A stretch of 30,195 bases of DNA from RUG14186 sp964644555 (GCA_964644555.1 CAZXWI010000008.1:1-30195); one strand, 5' to 3'. Counted from the first letter of the stretch, positions 7,611 through 15,015 are shown. The notes: generated from the sequence alone by a model not told the origin. Program-made: numbers and translations.

Positions 7611-8294
7611 TTATTTGCCCACATTATCAATCTTCCAATCAATCGGCGTCTGCCCCGTTTGAATGAGAAAATCGTTTACCCTCGAAAAGGGTTTACTTCC
7701 GAAGAAGCCTCTGTGAGCCGAAAGCGGCGATGGATGTGCAGACTTTATTATTAAATGCTTGGGGTTGGTAATAAGGCTTTGCTTACTTTGGGCAAATGAA
7801 CCCCACAACACAAAAGCAACAGGAGTTTGTTTTGAGTTGGCTATCTCGATTATTCTATCGGTGAAATTCTCCCAACCCAAATTTTTGTGTGATGCAGCCT
7901 GATGAGCCCGTACTGTCAAAACGGCATTCAACAACAAAACACCTTCTTTTGCCCACTTTATCAAACAGCCGTTATCAGCAGGCGGTATTCCCAAATCGGA
8001 TTCAAGTTCTTTGTATATATTAACAAGAGAAGCCGGAATCTCAACATCGGGCTTAACCGAAAAACTCAGCCCATGAGCCTGCCCCACATTGTGGTAAGGG
8101 TCCTGCCCTATTATTACAACCTTCATATTTTCGTACGATGTATAATGCAATGCATTGAATATATCGTACATATCGGGGTAGATAGTTTGAGTTTTGTATT
8201 CATAAGCGAGCTTTTTTCTTAATTCCAAATAATAAGGCTTTTCGAATTCGTCCGCTAAATACTTCCCCCAATCATTTTCGAATACAACTGCCAT
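7611..8294 (-). CDS. ung: Uracil-DNA glycosylase, family 1
   Basis: This base-excision repair enzyme removes uracil from DNA. Its 227 residues match the usual length. The water-activating loop GQDPYH is at 63-68 (Asp65). The uracil pocket follows with HGLSFSV. The DNA-intercalation loop HPSPLSAHRGFFGSKPFS near 187-204 holds the catalytic His. The end IDWKI is typical. It starts 4 nt after the RseC-like gene, so it is co-transcribed and probably coupled. Confidence 0.96.
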   Translation of the reverse strand: MAVVFENDWGKYLADEFEKPYYLELRKKLAYEYKTQTIYPDMYDIFNALHYTSYENMKVVIIGQDPYHNVGQAHGLSFSVKPDVEIPASLVNIYKELESDLGIPPADNGCLIKWAKEGVLLLNAVLTVRAHQAASHKNLGWENFTDRIIEIANSKQTPVAFVLWGSFAQSKQSLITNPKHLIIKSAHPSPLSAHRGFFGSKPFSRVNDFLIQTGQTPIDWKIDNVGK

Positions 8295-8298
8295 TAAT

Positions 8299-8718
8299 TT
8301 ATACTATACCCTTCATAGTCAGTTCGTACCTTTCGGCAAATATTCCCTTTTTATCCAATATTTTTATTACAAGATATGCAAGGGCTAAAAATATTATGCC
8401 GAGACCGAATCCTGTTAAATCATTGGGAAGAGTAAGCAAATTCGAAATTATGTTATATCCGAGCAGCAGCCCTATAACAAAAGCTAAAAGAGGCACACAG
8501 TACATTATCATACTTGCCGACAAAACACCTTTAAGCTCCATCTCAACCGTTACTTTATCTCCGACTTTCGCATTCAATGTGTTCTTCACATGGGCATACA
8601 CCTCCAGGTTTTTCTTGCCCACCATGCACATACCGCAGTCTTTGCAGGCGGTGGAGCGCTGTATAAACACGGTTGCGTCATTGCCGTTTACTTCGGTTAC
8701 TTCTACTACTTCTATCAT
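8299..8718 (-). CDS. SoxR-reducing / RseC (MucC) family protein
   Basis: 139 residues from ATG 8718, which lies 1 nt after the PHP gene stop. An earlier in-frame start at 8775 would run far into that gene. The N-terminal domain carries the cysteine cluster C-KDCGMC near 23-29, expected to bind a metal or Fe-S centre, in a beta-rich module. Two membrane helices follow near 65-90 and 98-120. RseC-type proteins sit with redox complexes such as Rnf/Rsx in other bacteria. No such genes are present here, so the role is open. Confidence 0.85.
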   Translation of the reverse strand: MIEVVEVTEVNGNDATVFIQRSTACKDCGMCMVGKKNLEVYAHVKNTLNAKVGDKVTVEMELKGVLSASMIMYCVPLLAFVIGLLLGYNIISNLLTLPNDLTGFGLGIIFLALAYLVIKILDKKGIFAERYELTMKGIV

Positions 8719-8719
8719 T

Positions 8720-9544
8720 CTACATTCCCAACCTTTCCAATATATCGCACATCTCTTCGTCTGCATACGGAACACCCATCTCTCTTGTCAGATATGGTCC
8801 ATGGCAGTCAGAGCCTGCGGAAATTGCCAAATCGTATTTTCGGCAATAATTTTTGTAATATTCAAACTGTTCCTTTTCGGGGTTATAATGGCTTAGGCAC
8901 TCTATTGCCGATATTCCCATATTTCTGAAATCATCCAGCATTTTAATTCCCATAACGCTTTTTCTGAAATGATAACTCGGATGAGCCAAAACAGGCAAAG
9001 CACCTATCCCAAGCAAAAAATTCACAGTTTCTTCAGCACTCGGGTAATCCATTTGAGGAATATCAAGAGTATCTCTTAAATTTGAAAATTCGATATAATC
9101 CTTAACAATGCCTTTCGATTTAAGATAATTTATCGCCTTAAATCCGCCTAACTCTTCTACGAATTCATATGAATCGTATTCGGCTATATCTATATTATCG
9201 TATATATCGGCAAGCTGAACTACTGTAATCCTATCCTTGTTATCACGAGATGAAATAACACGACTGCCGAATTTGTTTACATCTTCTTTTTTATTATCGG
9301 AAAATCCATACCCCAAAATATGTATTTCCAAGCCCTCATAAAAGCTTGTCAGCTCCACAGCATTTACAGTTTGTATGCCGTATTCTCTCGCTTTACTCTG
9401 AAACTTGCTCAAAGCCTCGGTAGTGTCATGGTCGGCAACGCATACAAAATCTATCTTCTTATCATTTGCCATATCTGCCATATGCTCTGCCGACAAAGAA
9501 CCATCGGAAGCTATGGTATGCACATGCATATCTATTCTTCTCAT
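8720..9544 (-). CDS. PHP-domain phosphoesterase (YciV/RNase AM-like)
   Basis: A 274-residue protein of the PHP metal-dependent phosphoesterase superfamily. Motif I is HVHTIASDGS (H7, H9). Motif II is CVADHDT near 35-41. The metal ligand Glu is in NAVELTSF near 63. Motif III is VLAHPSYH near 184-191, and motif IV is SAGSDCHG near 242-249. The insertion between motifs II and III is typical of the YciV/TrpH group. That group includes 3',5'-nucleotide bisphosphatases and the 5'-exonuclease RNase AM. Substrate choice is inferred only from the group. It is 14 nt downstream of glpK. Confidence 0.88.
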   Translation of the reverse strand: MRRIDMHVHTIASDGSLSAEHMADMANDKKIDFVCVADHDTTEALSKFQSKAREYGIQTVNAVELTSFYEGLEIHILGYGFSDNKKEDVNKFGSRVISSRDNKDRITVVQLADIYDNIDIAEYDSYEFVEELGGFKAINYLKSKGIVKDYIEFSNLRDTLDIPQMDYPSAEETVNFLLGIGALPVLAHPSYHFRKSVMGIKMLDDFRNMGISAIECLSHYNPEKEQFEYYKNYCRKYDLAISAGSDCHGPYLTREMGVPYADEEMCDILERLGM

Positions 9545-9558
9545 TTATTTTCTCACGC

Positions 9559-11058
9559 TCAATCGTTTTCTTCGCTCATGCTCATGCACATTTTTACAGC
9601 TTTATGCCACCCCTTGACAAGCTCGATTGATTTTTCTTCGTCCATGTCGGGAGTAAACAGCATTTGCGTTTGTCGTATCTTCTTAAGGTGTGTATAATCT
9701 TTAAACAAACCTATTCCAAGCCCTGCCAAAAAACAAGCTCCCAAAGCAGTACTTTCGGTATTTTTCGGTCGATTTACATTTACTCTTAAAATATCACTTT
9801 GGAATTGCATTAAAAAGTCGTTTTTACATGCACCTCCGTCCACCATCAGTTCTTTAAGCCTAATTGCCGAATCCGCTTCTATGGCATCAAGTAAATCTTT
9901 TACCTGATATGCTATTGCTTCAAGAGATGCTCTTATAATATGATTTTTATTTGCTCCTCTTGTAAGATTGCATATCATTCCCCTTGCGTACATATCCCAA
10001 TACGGAGCGCCAAGCCCTGTAAATGCGGGCACTATATATACTCCGCAGGAATCCTTTTCGCTCACAGCACAATCATAACTTTCTTCGCTGGTTTTAATAA
10101 GGCATAATTCGTCCCTTAACCATTGAATAAGAGCCCCCGCCATAAACACACTGCCCTCTAGGGCATATTCTACACCGTCTTTCGTTGCCCATGCTATGGT
10201 GGTTACCAAACCGTTTTTGCTTTTTACGGGAACTGAACCCGTATTCATAAGCAGGAAACACCCTGTTCCGTAGGTATTCTTCGCTTCGCCCTTGGAAAAA
10301 CACCCCTGCCCAAACAGCGATGCTTGCTGATCTCCGGCAATACCGCTTATCGGGATTTCGCTTCCGATAACATCTTTGTCGGTATATGCACATACCCCCG
10401 AAGAATTAACTACTTTAGGCAGCATTGATTCATTAATGCCCAATGTATCCAAAATGAATTTATCCCATTTAAGCTCTTTTATATTGTAAAGCATCGTTCT
10501 GGAAGCATTGCTGTAATCGGTGATATGGGCTTTCCCTCCTGTGAGCTTATATATAAGCCAAGTATCCACAGTCCCGAACATAAGTCTGTTTTCGTTGGCA
10601 AGCTCTTGAGCCCCTTTCACATTATCGAGTATCCATTTTATTTTAGTTGCCGAAAAATACGCATCGATAACAAGCCCCGTATTCTCCGTTACATAATCGG
10701 AAAATCCTACGATGTCACTTAGTTTTTCGCAAAGCTTGGAAGTTCTTCTGCATTGCCATACTATAGCATTGTATATCGCCTTTCCAGTAAGCTTATCCCA
10801 AACCAATGTGGTTTCTCTTTGGTTGGTTATGCCTATTGCTTTTATATCACAAGGTGACAAACCTGCCTTTGCGAGGGCATCTTTTATGGTATAAAGCTGA
10901 GTTTCCCATATCTGCTCGGGGTCATGCTCCACCCATGACGGATTAGGATATATTTGAGTAAATTCCTTTTGCGAAACCGAAACTTCCAGTGCATTTTCAT
11001 CGTATATAACAGTGCGCGAACTTGTCGTGCCTGCATCAAGAGCCATTATATATTCCAT
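9559..11058 (-). CDS. glpK: Glycerol kinase
   Basis: This FGGY-family kinase converts glycerol plus ATP to sn-glycerol-3-phosphate. About 499 residues is the normal length. Diagnostic parts are the N-terminal ALDAGTTSSR, TNQRETT near 79-85, DTWLIYKLTGG near 165-175, GIAGDQQASLFGQ near 239-251, and GLGAPYWD and DGGACKND further on. The start chosen is ATG 11058, with AAGGAG 6 nt before it; a GTG just upstream is too close. In Bacillus and Enterococcus the loop before GDQQ carries the histidine phosphorylated by HPr (YHFFG). Here the aligned residue is Asp (KDVIG), so PTS activation is probably lost. No glpF or glpD is nearby. Confidence 0.97.
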   Translation of the reverse strand: MEYIMALDAGTTSSRTVIYDENALEVSVSQKEFTQIYPNPSWVEHDPEQIWETQLYTIKDALAKAGLSPCDIKAIGITNQRETTLVWDKLTGKAIYNAIVWQCRRTSKLCEKLSDIVGFSDYVTENTGLVIDAYFSATKIKWILDNVKGAQELANENRLMFGTVDTWLIYKLTGGKAHITDYSNASRTMLYNIKELKWDKFILDTLGINESMLPKVVNSSGVCAYTDKDVIGSEIPISGIAGDQQASLFGQGCFSKGEAKNTYGTGCFLLMNTGSVPVKSKNGLVTTIAWATKDGVEYALEGSVFMAGALIQWLRDELCLIKTSEESYDCAVSEKDSCGVYIVPAFTGLGAPYWDMYARGMICNLTRGANKNHIIRASLEAIAYQVKDLLDAIEADSAIRLKELMVDGGACKNDFLMQFQSDILRVNVNRPKNTESTALGACFLAGLGIGLFKDYTHLKKIRQTQMLFTPDMDEEKSIELVKGWHKAVKMCMSMSEEND

Positions 11059-11068
11059 CACAAACTCC

Positions 11069-11440
11069 TTACTTGCCGCAGTCTATCGCATGTTTTTTTA
11101 CGGCGGCAAAAGTTTCTTCACTTATAACATGCTCTATTTTGCAAGCGTCCTCAATAGCTGTTTTTTCGCAAACCCCCAATTTCATCAAAAGCTGCGAAAT
11201 TAAAGTATGTCGTTCATACATTTTCTCGGCTATCTGCATGCCGCTTTCCGTTAGAGAAATAAGCCCGTCCGTATCCATTACGATATAGTCGTTTTCTCTT
11301 AATTTTTTCATAGCCACGCTTACACTCGGTTTCGAAAATTCCAAATATGTGGCAATGTCGATGGAGCGCACAACACCGTGTTCCTTTTTCAGCATTAAAA
11401 TTGCTTCAAGATAATTTTCTGCGGATTCCTGTATTTTCAT
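11069..11440 (-). CDS. DtxR-family metal-dependent repressor, short form
   Basis: 123 residues: an N-terminal winged helix-turn-helix (about 1-60) and a helical dimerisation/metal domain (about 65-120), with no SH3 domain. Metal-site positions by alignment from memory are Asn9, Glu12, His78, Cys100, Glu103 and His104. The DAC-KIEH pattern matches iron-type DtxR (Cys102-Glu105-His106) better than Mn-type MntR, which has Glu in place of the Cys. It heads the operon 10 nt before glpK and has its own promoter. An iron-box-like half-site lies between promoter and gene, so autoregulation is likely. Confidence 0.88.
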   Translation of the reverse strand: MKIQESAENYLEAILMLKKEHGVVRSIDIATYLEFSKPSVSVAMKKLRENDYIVMDTDGLISLTESGMQIAEKMYERHTLISQLLMKLGVCEKTAIEDACKIEHVISEETFAAVKKHAIDCGK

Positions 11441-11446
11441 TTAATC

Positions 11447-11468
11447 ACCTTAGGTTAAACTTATATGA
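11447..11468 (-). promoter_or_regulatory. Candidate DtxR-type operator at the regulator's start site
   Basis: On the plus strand TTAGGTTAAACTTATATGA (11450-11468) matches the DtxR/IdeR consensus at about 13 of 19 positions by eye, with a perfect left half TTAGGTTA. It covers the expected start site (about 11464) and the first bases of the leader, and ends next to the ribosome site AAGGTG. Confidence 0.4.
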
Positions 11469-11470
11469 TA

Positions 11471-11499
11471 ATTATATCAAATACATTAATTTTTATCAA
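11471..11499 (-). promoter_or_regulatory. Promoter of the dtxR-glpK-ung operon
   Basis: TTGATA and TATAAT are separated by 17 bp on the minus strand. The leader to the ATG is about 24 nt. Confidence 0.8.
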
Positions 11500-11534
11500 C
11501 ATATTACACATTTACTTAATTCAGCCTTTTATAC

Positions 11535-11589
11535 AAAAAAGTCTGATTTGATTATTACATAGACCAAAAACTTCAAAACTGACTTTTTT
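11535..11589. other. Unexplained long imperfect hairpin between divergent promoters
   Basis: A 16-bp arm (starts AAAAAAGTC) at 11535-11550 pairs with 11574-11589 at 14 of 16 positions, with a 23-nt loop. It ends in T6 on both strands, so it could act as a terminator of a short RNA or of read-through. No gene ends here on either side. The rest of 11590-11700 is AT-rich with nothing recognised. Confidence 0.45.
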
Positions 11590-11726
11590 AAAGCGCCAAA
11601 ATTTTATTTTCGCTGCTTTTATCGACTTAGCCCTGAACGAATTAAATGATTTGCATATTTATACCGAAGCATCACAGCCTAAAAAATAAATTAATAACAC
11701 ATTTCGAATCGGTTTTTTGAATAATA

Positions 11727-11735
11727 TGCTATAAT
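11727..11735 (+). promoter_or_regulatory. Extended -10 promoter of prmC, 6 nt from the ATG
   Basis: TGC-TATAAT is an extended -10 element. No convincing -35 is present at 16-18 bp. The ATG begins 6 nt after the box, so transcription should start at or next to the A of the ATG. Confidence 0.65.
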
Positions 11736-11741
11736 ACCACT

Positions 11742-12623
11742 ATGGAAAACGAATTGAACCTTTCAGAAGATAACATAACGATTTCAAATGCCCTTGAAAG
11801 AGCAACAAAAGCCCTTTCGGAGTGCGGTATTGATACTCCTTCCCTTGACAGCAGGGTCATTCTTTCTTATGTTACAAAAAAAGATGTGCTTTATATGCAT
11901 ACCCACCCCGATGAATGCCTAAGCGAAGATGAAATACAACAATTTAATTTATCAATAACAAAAAGGCTCAACAAATGCCCCGTAGCCTACATAACAGGCA
12001 CAAAAGAATTTTACGGATACAATTTCATAGTCAACGAGGATGTTTTGATTCCCCGATGCGACACCGAAATATTAACGGAATGTGCACTCAATTATGCAAA
12101 AGAGCTTAACAAAAACGAAATACGAATTTTGGATCTTTGCTGCGGAAGCGGTGCAATCGGGCTGAGCCTTGCCAAAACAATAGAAAACTCCATCGTGCTT
12201 TTAAGCGATATATCCGAAAGTGCAATAGATGTTTGCATACAGAACGCAAAAGCGCTTAATGTAGAAAATTGTGAGATAATAAAATCGGATCTGTTTGAAG
12301 AATTGGATGATATGTATTTTGACATAATAGTTTCCAATCCGCCGTATATCACTTCCGATGAAATGAATGTTTTAAGCGAGGATATTCTTCTATACGAACC
12401 CCACAATGCTCTCTACGGAGGGCATGACGGGCTGAATTTTTATAGGGATATAGCCGCAGAAGCCGTAAATCACCTGAATTCAAACGGAGCATTGCTCTTT
12501 GAAATAGGTGCATATCAGGCATTTGATGTAAAAAATATCATGCAAAACTATGGATATGTAGACATAACCGTAACAAAAGACCTTGCAGGGCTTGATAGAG
12601 TCGTGCAAGCAAAATATGTGTAA
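11742..12623 (+). CDS. prmC: Peptide chain release factor N5-glutamine methyltransferase
   Basis: PrmC methylates the GGQ glutamine of release factors RF1 and RF2 with SAM. The protein has 293 residues. The N-terminal helical domain lies at about 1-90. IPRCDTEIL (near 103-111) replaces the common IPRPETE. SAM motif I is LDLCCGSGAIGLSLA (130-144). The catalytic NPPY is at 199-202, followed by ITSDE. There is no ribosome site before this ATG, and the -10 box is so close that the mRNA is probably leaderless. It is the first gene of a run with rsmD and coaD. Confidence 0.93.
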   Translation: MENELNLSEDNITISNALERATKALSECGIDTPSLDSRVILSYVTKKDVLYMHTHPDECLSEDEIQQFNLSITKRLNKCPVAYITGTKEFYGYNFIVNEDVLIPRCDTEILTECALNYAKELNKNEIRILDLCCGSGAIGLSLAKTIENSIVLLSDISESAIDVCIQNAKALNVENCEIIKSDLFEELDDMYFDIIVSNPPYITSDEMNVLSEDILLYEPHNALYGGHDGLNFYRDIAAEAVNHLNSNGALLFEIGAYQAFDVKNIMQNYGYVDITVTKDLAGLDRVVQAKYV

Positions 12624-12635
12624 GGAGATTATAAT

Positions 12636-13202
12636 ATGAGAGTCATAACAGGCAGATTTAAATACACCAGTCTTTTTTCTCCCAAAAACGATGACATTCG
12701 CCCCACTACCGACAGAGTCAAGGTTGATATATTCAACATATTGATGCCTTTCGTAAAAGAAAACGGCATATTCCTCGACTTATTCTGCGGAAGCGGTGCA
12801 ATAGGAATAGAGGCTGTAAGCCGTGGCTTTAACAAGGCAGAACTTGTGGACATATCAAAAGAAGCAATTGATTTAGCTAACAAAAATATAGAGAAAACCA
12901 AAAATAAGCAATATTTTCGAATTACACGAAGCGATGCGAAAAATTACCTTTTATCCACAAGAAACACCTACGACATCATCTTTATGGATGCACCCTATAA
13001 CTACAAAGATACCGATTCGCTTATCGATGTAATCATCAAGCGAAACCTTCTTAGTAAGGGAGGAGTTCTCGTAGTAGAAAAAGCAAGAAAAGAGCCTCAA
13101 CCGGAATGTTCTCTTTTAATGTTTAAAGAAAAGCTTTATTCGGCAACTGCCGTATATTATTATATCAACGAAGAACCCACAAAGGACGAATCCGATGAAT
13201 AA
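12636..13202 (+). CDS. rsmD: 16S rRNA (guanine966-N2)-methyltransferase
   Basis: RsmD methylates G966 of 16S rRNA (E. coli numbering) during 30S assembly. The 188-residue protein begins MRVITGRFKYTSL and carries the family stretch RPTTDRVKVDIFNIL near 26-40. The SAM-binding motif is FLDLFCGSGAIGIEA near 48-62. The catalytic motif reads DAPYN near 113-117 instead of the usual DPPY. A good AAGGAG site lies before the ATG, 12 nt after prmC. Its end overlaps coaD by 8 nt. Confidence 0.92.
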   Translation: MRVITGRFKYTSLFSPKNDDIRPTTDRVKVDIFNILMPFVKENGIFLDLFCGSGAIGIEAVSRGFNKAELVDISKEAIDLANKNIEKTKNKQYFRITRSDAKNYLLSTRNTYDIIFMDAPYNYKDTDSLIDVIIKRNLLSKGGVLVVEKARKEPQPECSLLMFKEKLYSATAVYYYINEEPTKDESDE

Positions 13203-13692
13203 CGAAATAAAAGCCATATATCCGGGAAGTTTTGATCCACTCACCAACGGTCATATAGATATTATCCAGCGTGCCATAAAGATTTTCGGCAAAATTCGCG
13301 TAGTGCTTATGGTAAATTCGCAAAAGAAATATCTTTTCACAAAAGAAGAAAGACTCGAATTATTAAAAAAAGCACTAAGCGACTATACCGATTATGTGGA
13401 ATTCGATTTCTACGAAGGGCTTATGGTTGATTATTGCAAAATGCACAATATCAACACGGTAATCAGAGGACTTAGAGCATTAACCGACTTCGACTACGAA
13501 TTTCAAATGGCTCTTACAAATAGAAGCCTTAATTCCGAGGTGGAGAGCGTGTTGCTCGTTGCCAAAAGCTCCTACACCTATTTAAGCAGTTCCACCGTCA
13601 AAGAAATAGCTCAATACGGAGGGGATATCAGCTTTATGGTACCGAAATGCGTTGAAGAAAAAGTAATCGAAAAATATAAAAATGATAATTAA
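13195..13692 (+). CDS. coaD: Phosphopantetheine adenylyltransferase
   Basis: CoaD joins ATP and 4'-phosphopantetheine to make dephospho-CoA, the penultimate step of CoA synthesis. Its 165 residues match the family. The nucleotidyltransferase motif YPGSFDPLTNGH is at 9-20 (T/HxGH: T17-H20). The substrate site RGLRALTDFDYE is near 90-101. YTYLSSSTVKE near 122-132 holds the ISSS-like ATP loop. The start lies inside rsmD with an AAAGGA site. The rsmD-coaD pairing is common in Bacillota. Confidence 0.97.
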   Translation: MNNEIKAIYPGSFDPLTNGHIDIIQRAIKIFGKIRVVLMVNSQKKYLFTKEERLELLKKALSDYTDYVEFDFYEGLMVDYCKMHNINTVIRGLRALTDFDYEFQMALTNRSLNSEVESVLLVAKSSYTYLSSSTVKEIAQYGGDISFMVPKCVEEKVIEKYKNDN

Positions 13693-13703
13693 TATAAAAA
13701 GTG

Positions 13704-13732
13704 TTAAGAAAATCAATTTTATCATTTATAAT
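13704..13732 (+). promoter_or_regulatory. Internal promoter for the coiled-coil gene
   Basis: TTAAGA and TATAAT are separated by 17 bp. A second overlapping TATAAT follows at 13732-13737. It lies in the 62-nt gap after coaD. Confidence 0.55.
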
Positions 13733-13754
13733 ATAATGTGAAAGAGGCTATATT

Positions 13755-14243
13755 ATGAAAGTATTTGAAATATTAGACAACTTACAAATAGAAATAGAAA
13801 ACGCTCCGAATGTTCCATTAACCAATAAGGTCATGATCGATAAAGATGAAATACTCGATTTAATCGATGATCTCAGAGGTGCTATTCCCAAAGATATTGA
13901 AGAAGCTCAAAAAATCAAAGAGCATGAAAACCGCATTACGCAAAAAGCAAATACCGAAGCTCGCACTATTTTGGAGCAAGCGAACGAAAGAAAAGCCAAA
14001 CTTATCGATACCAACGAAATCACCAAGCTCGCTCAAGACGAAGCCAATGCCATCATTAAAGACGCAACGGCAGAAGCTAACCGCCTTAAACTTAAGAGTA
14101 TCGACTATGTAACGAGCCTGCTTAATAAGACACAGGCAGATCTAAGAATTCTCATCGAAACTATCGACTCGAATAAAGCAGAGCTCAAAGATAAAAAGAG
14201 AAATTTGGTTCCGGCAAAACAGCAACAAAAGAAAGAACAATAA
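13755..14243 (+). CDS. Coiled-coil protein (DivIVA/ATPase-subunit-like), function unknown
   Basis: A 162-residue, highly charged protein predicted to be mostly helical. The first 40 residues hold the conserved start MKVFEILDNLQIEIENA and a DEILDLIDDLRGAIP stretch. From about 50 to 150 there are heptad-like repeats rich in Ala, Glu and Lys. Proteins of this kind often follow coaD in Clostridia and are annotated ATPase or V-type subunit H because of coiled-coil similarity, which says little about function. It has its own promoter, an AAAGAGG ribosome site, and a terminator after it. Confidence 0.82.
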   Translation: MKVFEILDNLQIEIENAPNVPLTNKVMIDKDEILDLIDDLRGAIPKDIEEAQKIKEHENRITQKANTEARTILEQANERKAKLIDTNEITKLAQDEANAIIKDATAEANRLKLKSIDYVTSLLNKTQADLRILIETIDSNKAELKDKKRNLVPAKQQQKKEQ

Positions 14244-14255
14244 TATCAAACATTG

Positions 14256-14289
14256 AAAGGGGCACACCTTGTACGGTGTACCTCTTTTG
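14256..14289 (+). terminator. Terminator of the prmC-coaD-coiled-coil run
   Basis: A 13-bp stem with one mismatch and one G-T pair (GGGGCACACC against GGTGTACCTC) and a 6-nt loop is followed by a T-rich tract. It lies 12 nt after the stop codon. Confidence 0.82.
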
Positions 14290-14314
14290 TTGTTTACATA
14301 AAATATACCTCGTT

Positions 14315-14467
14315 TTAATTCTCACTTGAATTTTCAACCGAAACATTCTTTTTATTGAATCTTATTAACAATATCAATGCAAGTATCGTTGTAAAAAGTT
14401 CTCTGCCTGCGTAGTTAAGCCATAATGCAACCTTCTTAATTAAATAATCCGAAATCGGACTAACGAC
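14315..14467 (-). pseudogene. Remnant of a membrane-protein gene (C-terminal end)
   Basis: A minus-strand frame of about 50 codons reads SDYLIKKVALWLNYAGREL, then one hydrophobic helix (FTTILALILLIRF) and a charged tail ending in TAA at 14315. It looks like the last helix and tail of a transporter. It has no start codon, and an in-frame TAA lies at 14468-14470, with protein-like residues (YWQLYKAML) before it. The luxS terminator lies directly upstream. I read it as a degraded 3' end. The parent family is not identifiable. Confidence 0.4.
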
Positions 14468-14498
14468 TTATAACATTGCTTTGTATAATTGCCAATAA

Positions 14499-14537
14499 AA
14501 AAGACCGAATAGATAAAATATCCACATTCGGTCTTTT
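14499..14537 (-). terminator. Terminator of luxS
   Basis: A perfect 12-bp stem (AAAAGACCGAAT and mirror) with a 15-nt loop has a T run on the minus strand just after the luxS stop codon. It is symmetric enough to work on the plus strand too. Confidence 0.85.
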
Positions 14538-14541
14538 GTTT

Positions 14542-15015
14542 TTATTGATAGACGGTATTTTTTTCGCTTAAATTCGTCAAAACTTTGATATAGGCTTTGG
14601 CTTCTTTCTTTGCCTCGCTTATTTCCAAATCCTTGTAATTTCCACACTCGATTTCACTCTGTCCGGGAATTATCCCCTCATAATTTTCAATATACTTGAA
14701 CATATCAAGAATTATATCGTCAATATCAAACGGCTCCAATTCTCCGAAAAATACCGCATAAAAGCCCGTTCTGCAGCCCATCGGTCCAAATTAAACAGTG
14801 CTATCACTGGTTCTGGAGTCATTTCTTAAGAATGTAGCACCCAAATGCTCTATGGTGTGAGCCGCAGTAGTAGAAAGATAATCACCTTTATTGGGCTTTT
14901 TCATTCTTATATCGAATGTGGTTATGCTGCCTCCTTTCCAATTATCTATTCGGCTTACATAAAGTCCCTCTTCCAATTTGGTATGATCTACTTTAAAACT
15001 TGCGATTTTATCCAT
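14542..15015 (-). pseudogene. luxS: luxS (S-ribosylhomocysteine lyase) with an in-frame nonsense codon
   Basis: LuxS splits S-ribosylhomocysteine into homocysteine and DPD, the AI-2 precursor. The full-length frame is 157 codons, the usual size. It begins MDKIASFKVDHTKL after an AGAGGA site. The zinc ligands are all present: H53 and H57 in HTIEHLGATFLRN, and C124 in ECGNYKD. The catalytic Cys81 is in GPMGCRTG. A TAA at codon 75 (14791-14793) stands where relatives have Tyr in VYFGPMGC, a single-base change from TAT or TAC. The frame on both sides is intact and well conserved, so the lesion is recent or is a sequencing error. No pfs/mtnN gene is nearby. It lies 58 nt downstream of cca. Confidence 0.88.

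Noticed and set aside
14791..14793. TAA read as a sense codon (genetic code change)
   Set aside because: TAA ends many clearly intact genes in this window, for example gyrB, ung, glpK and typA neighbours, so reassignment is not supported.
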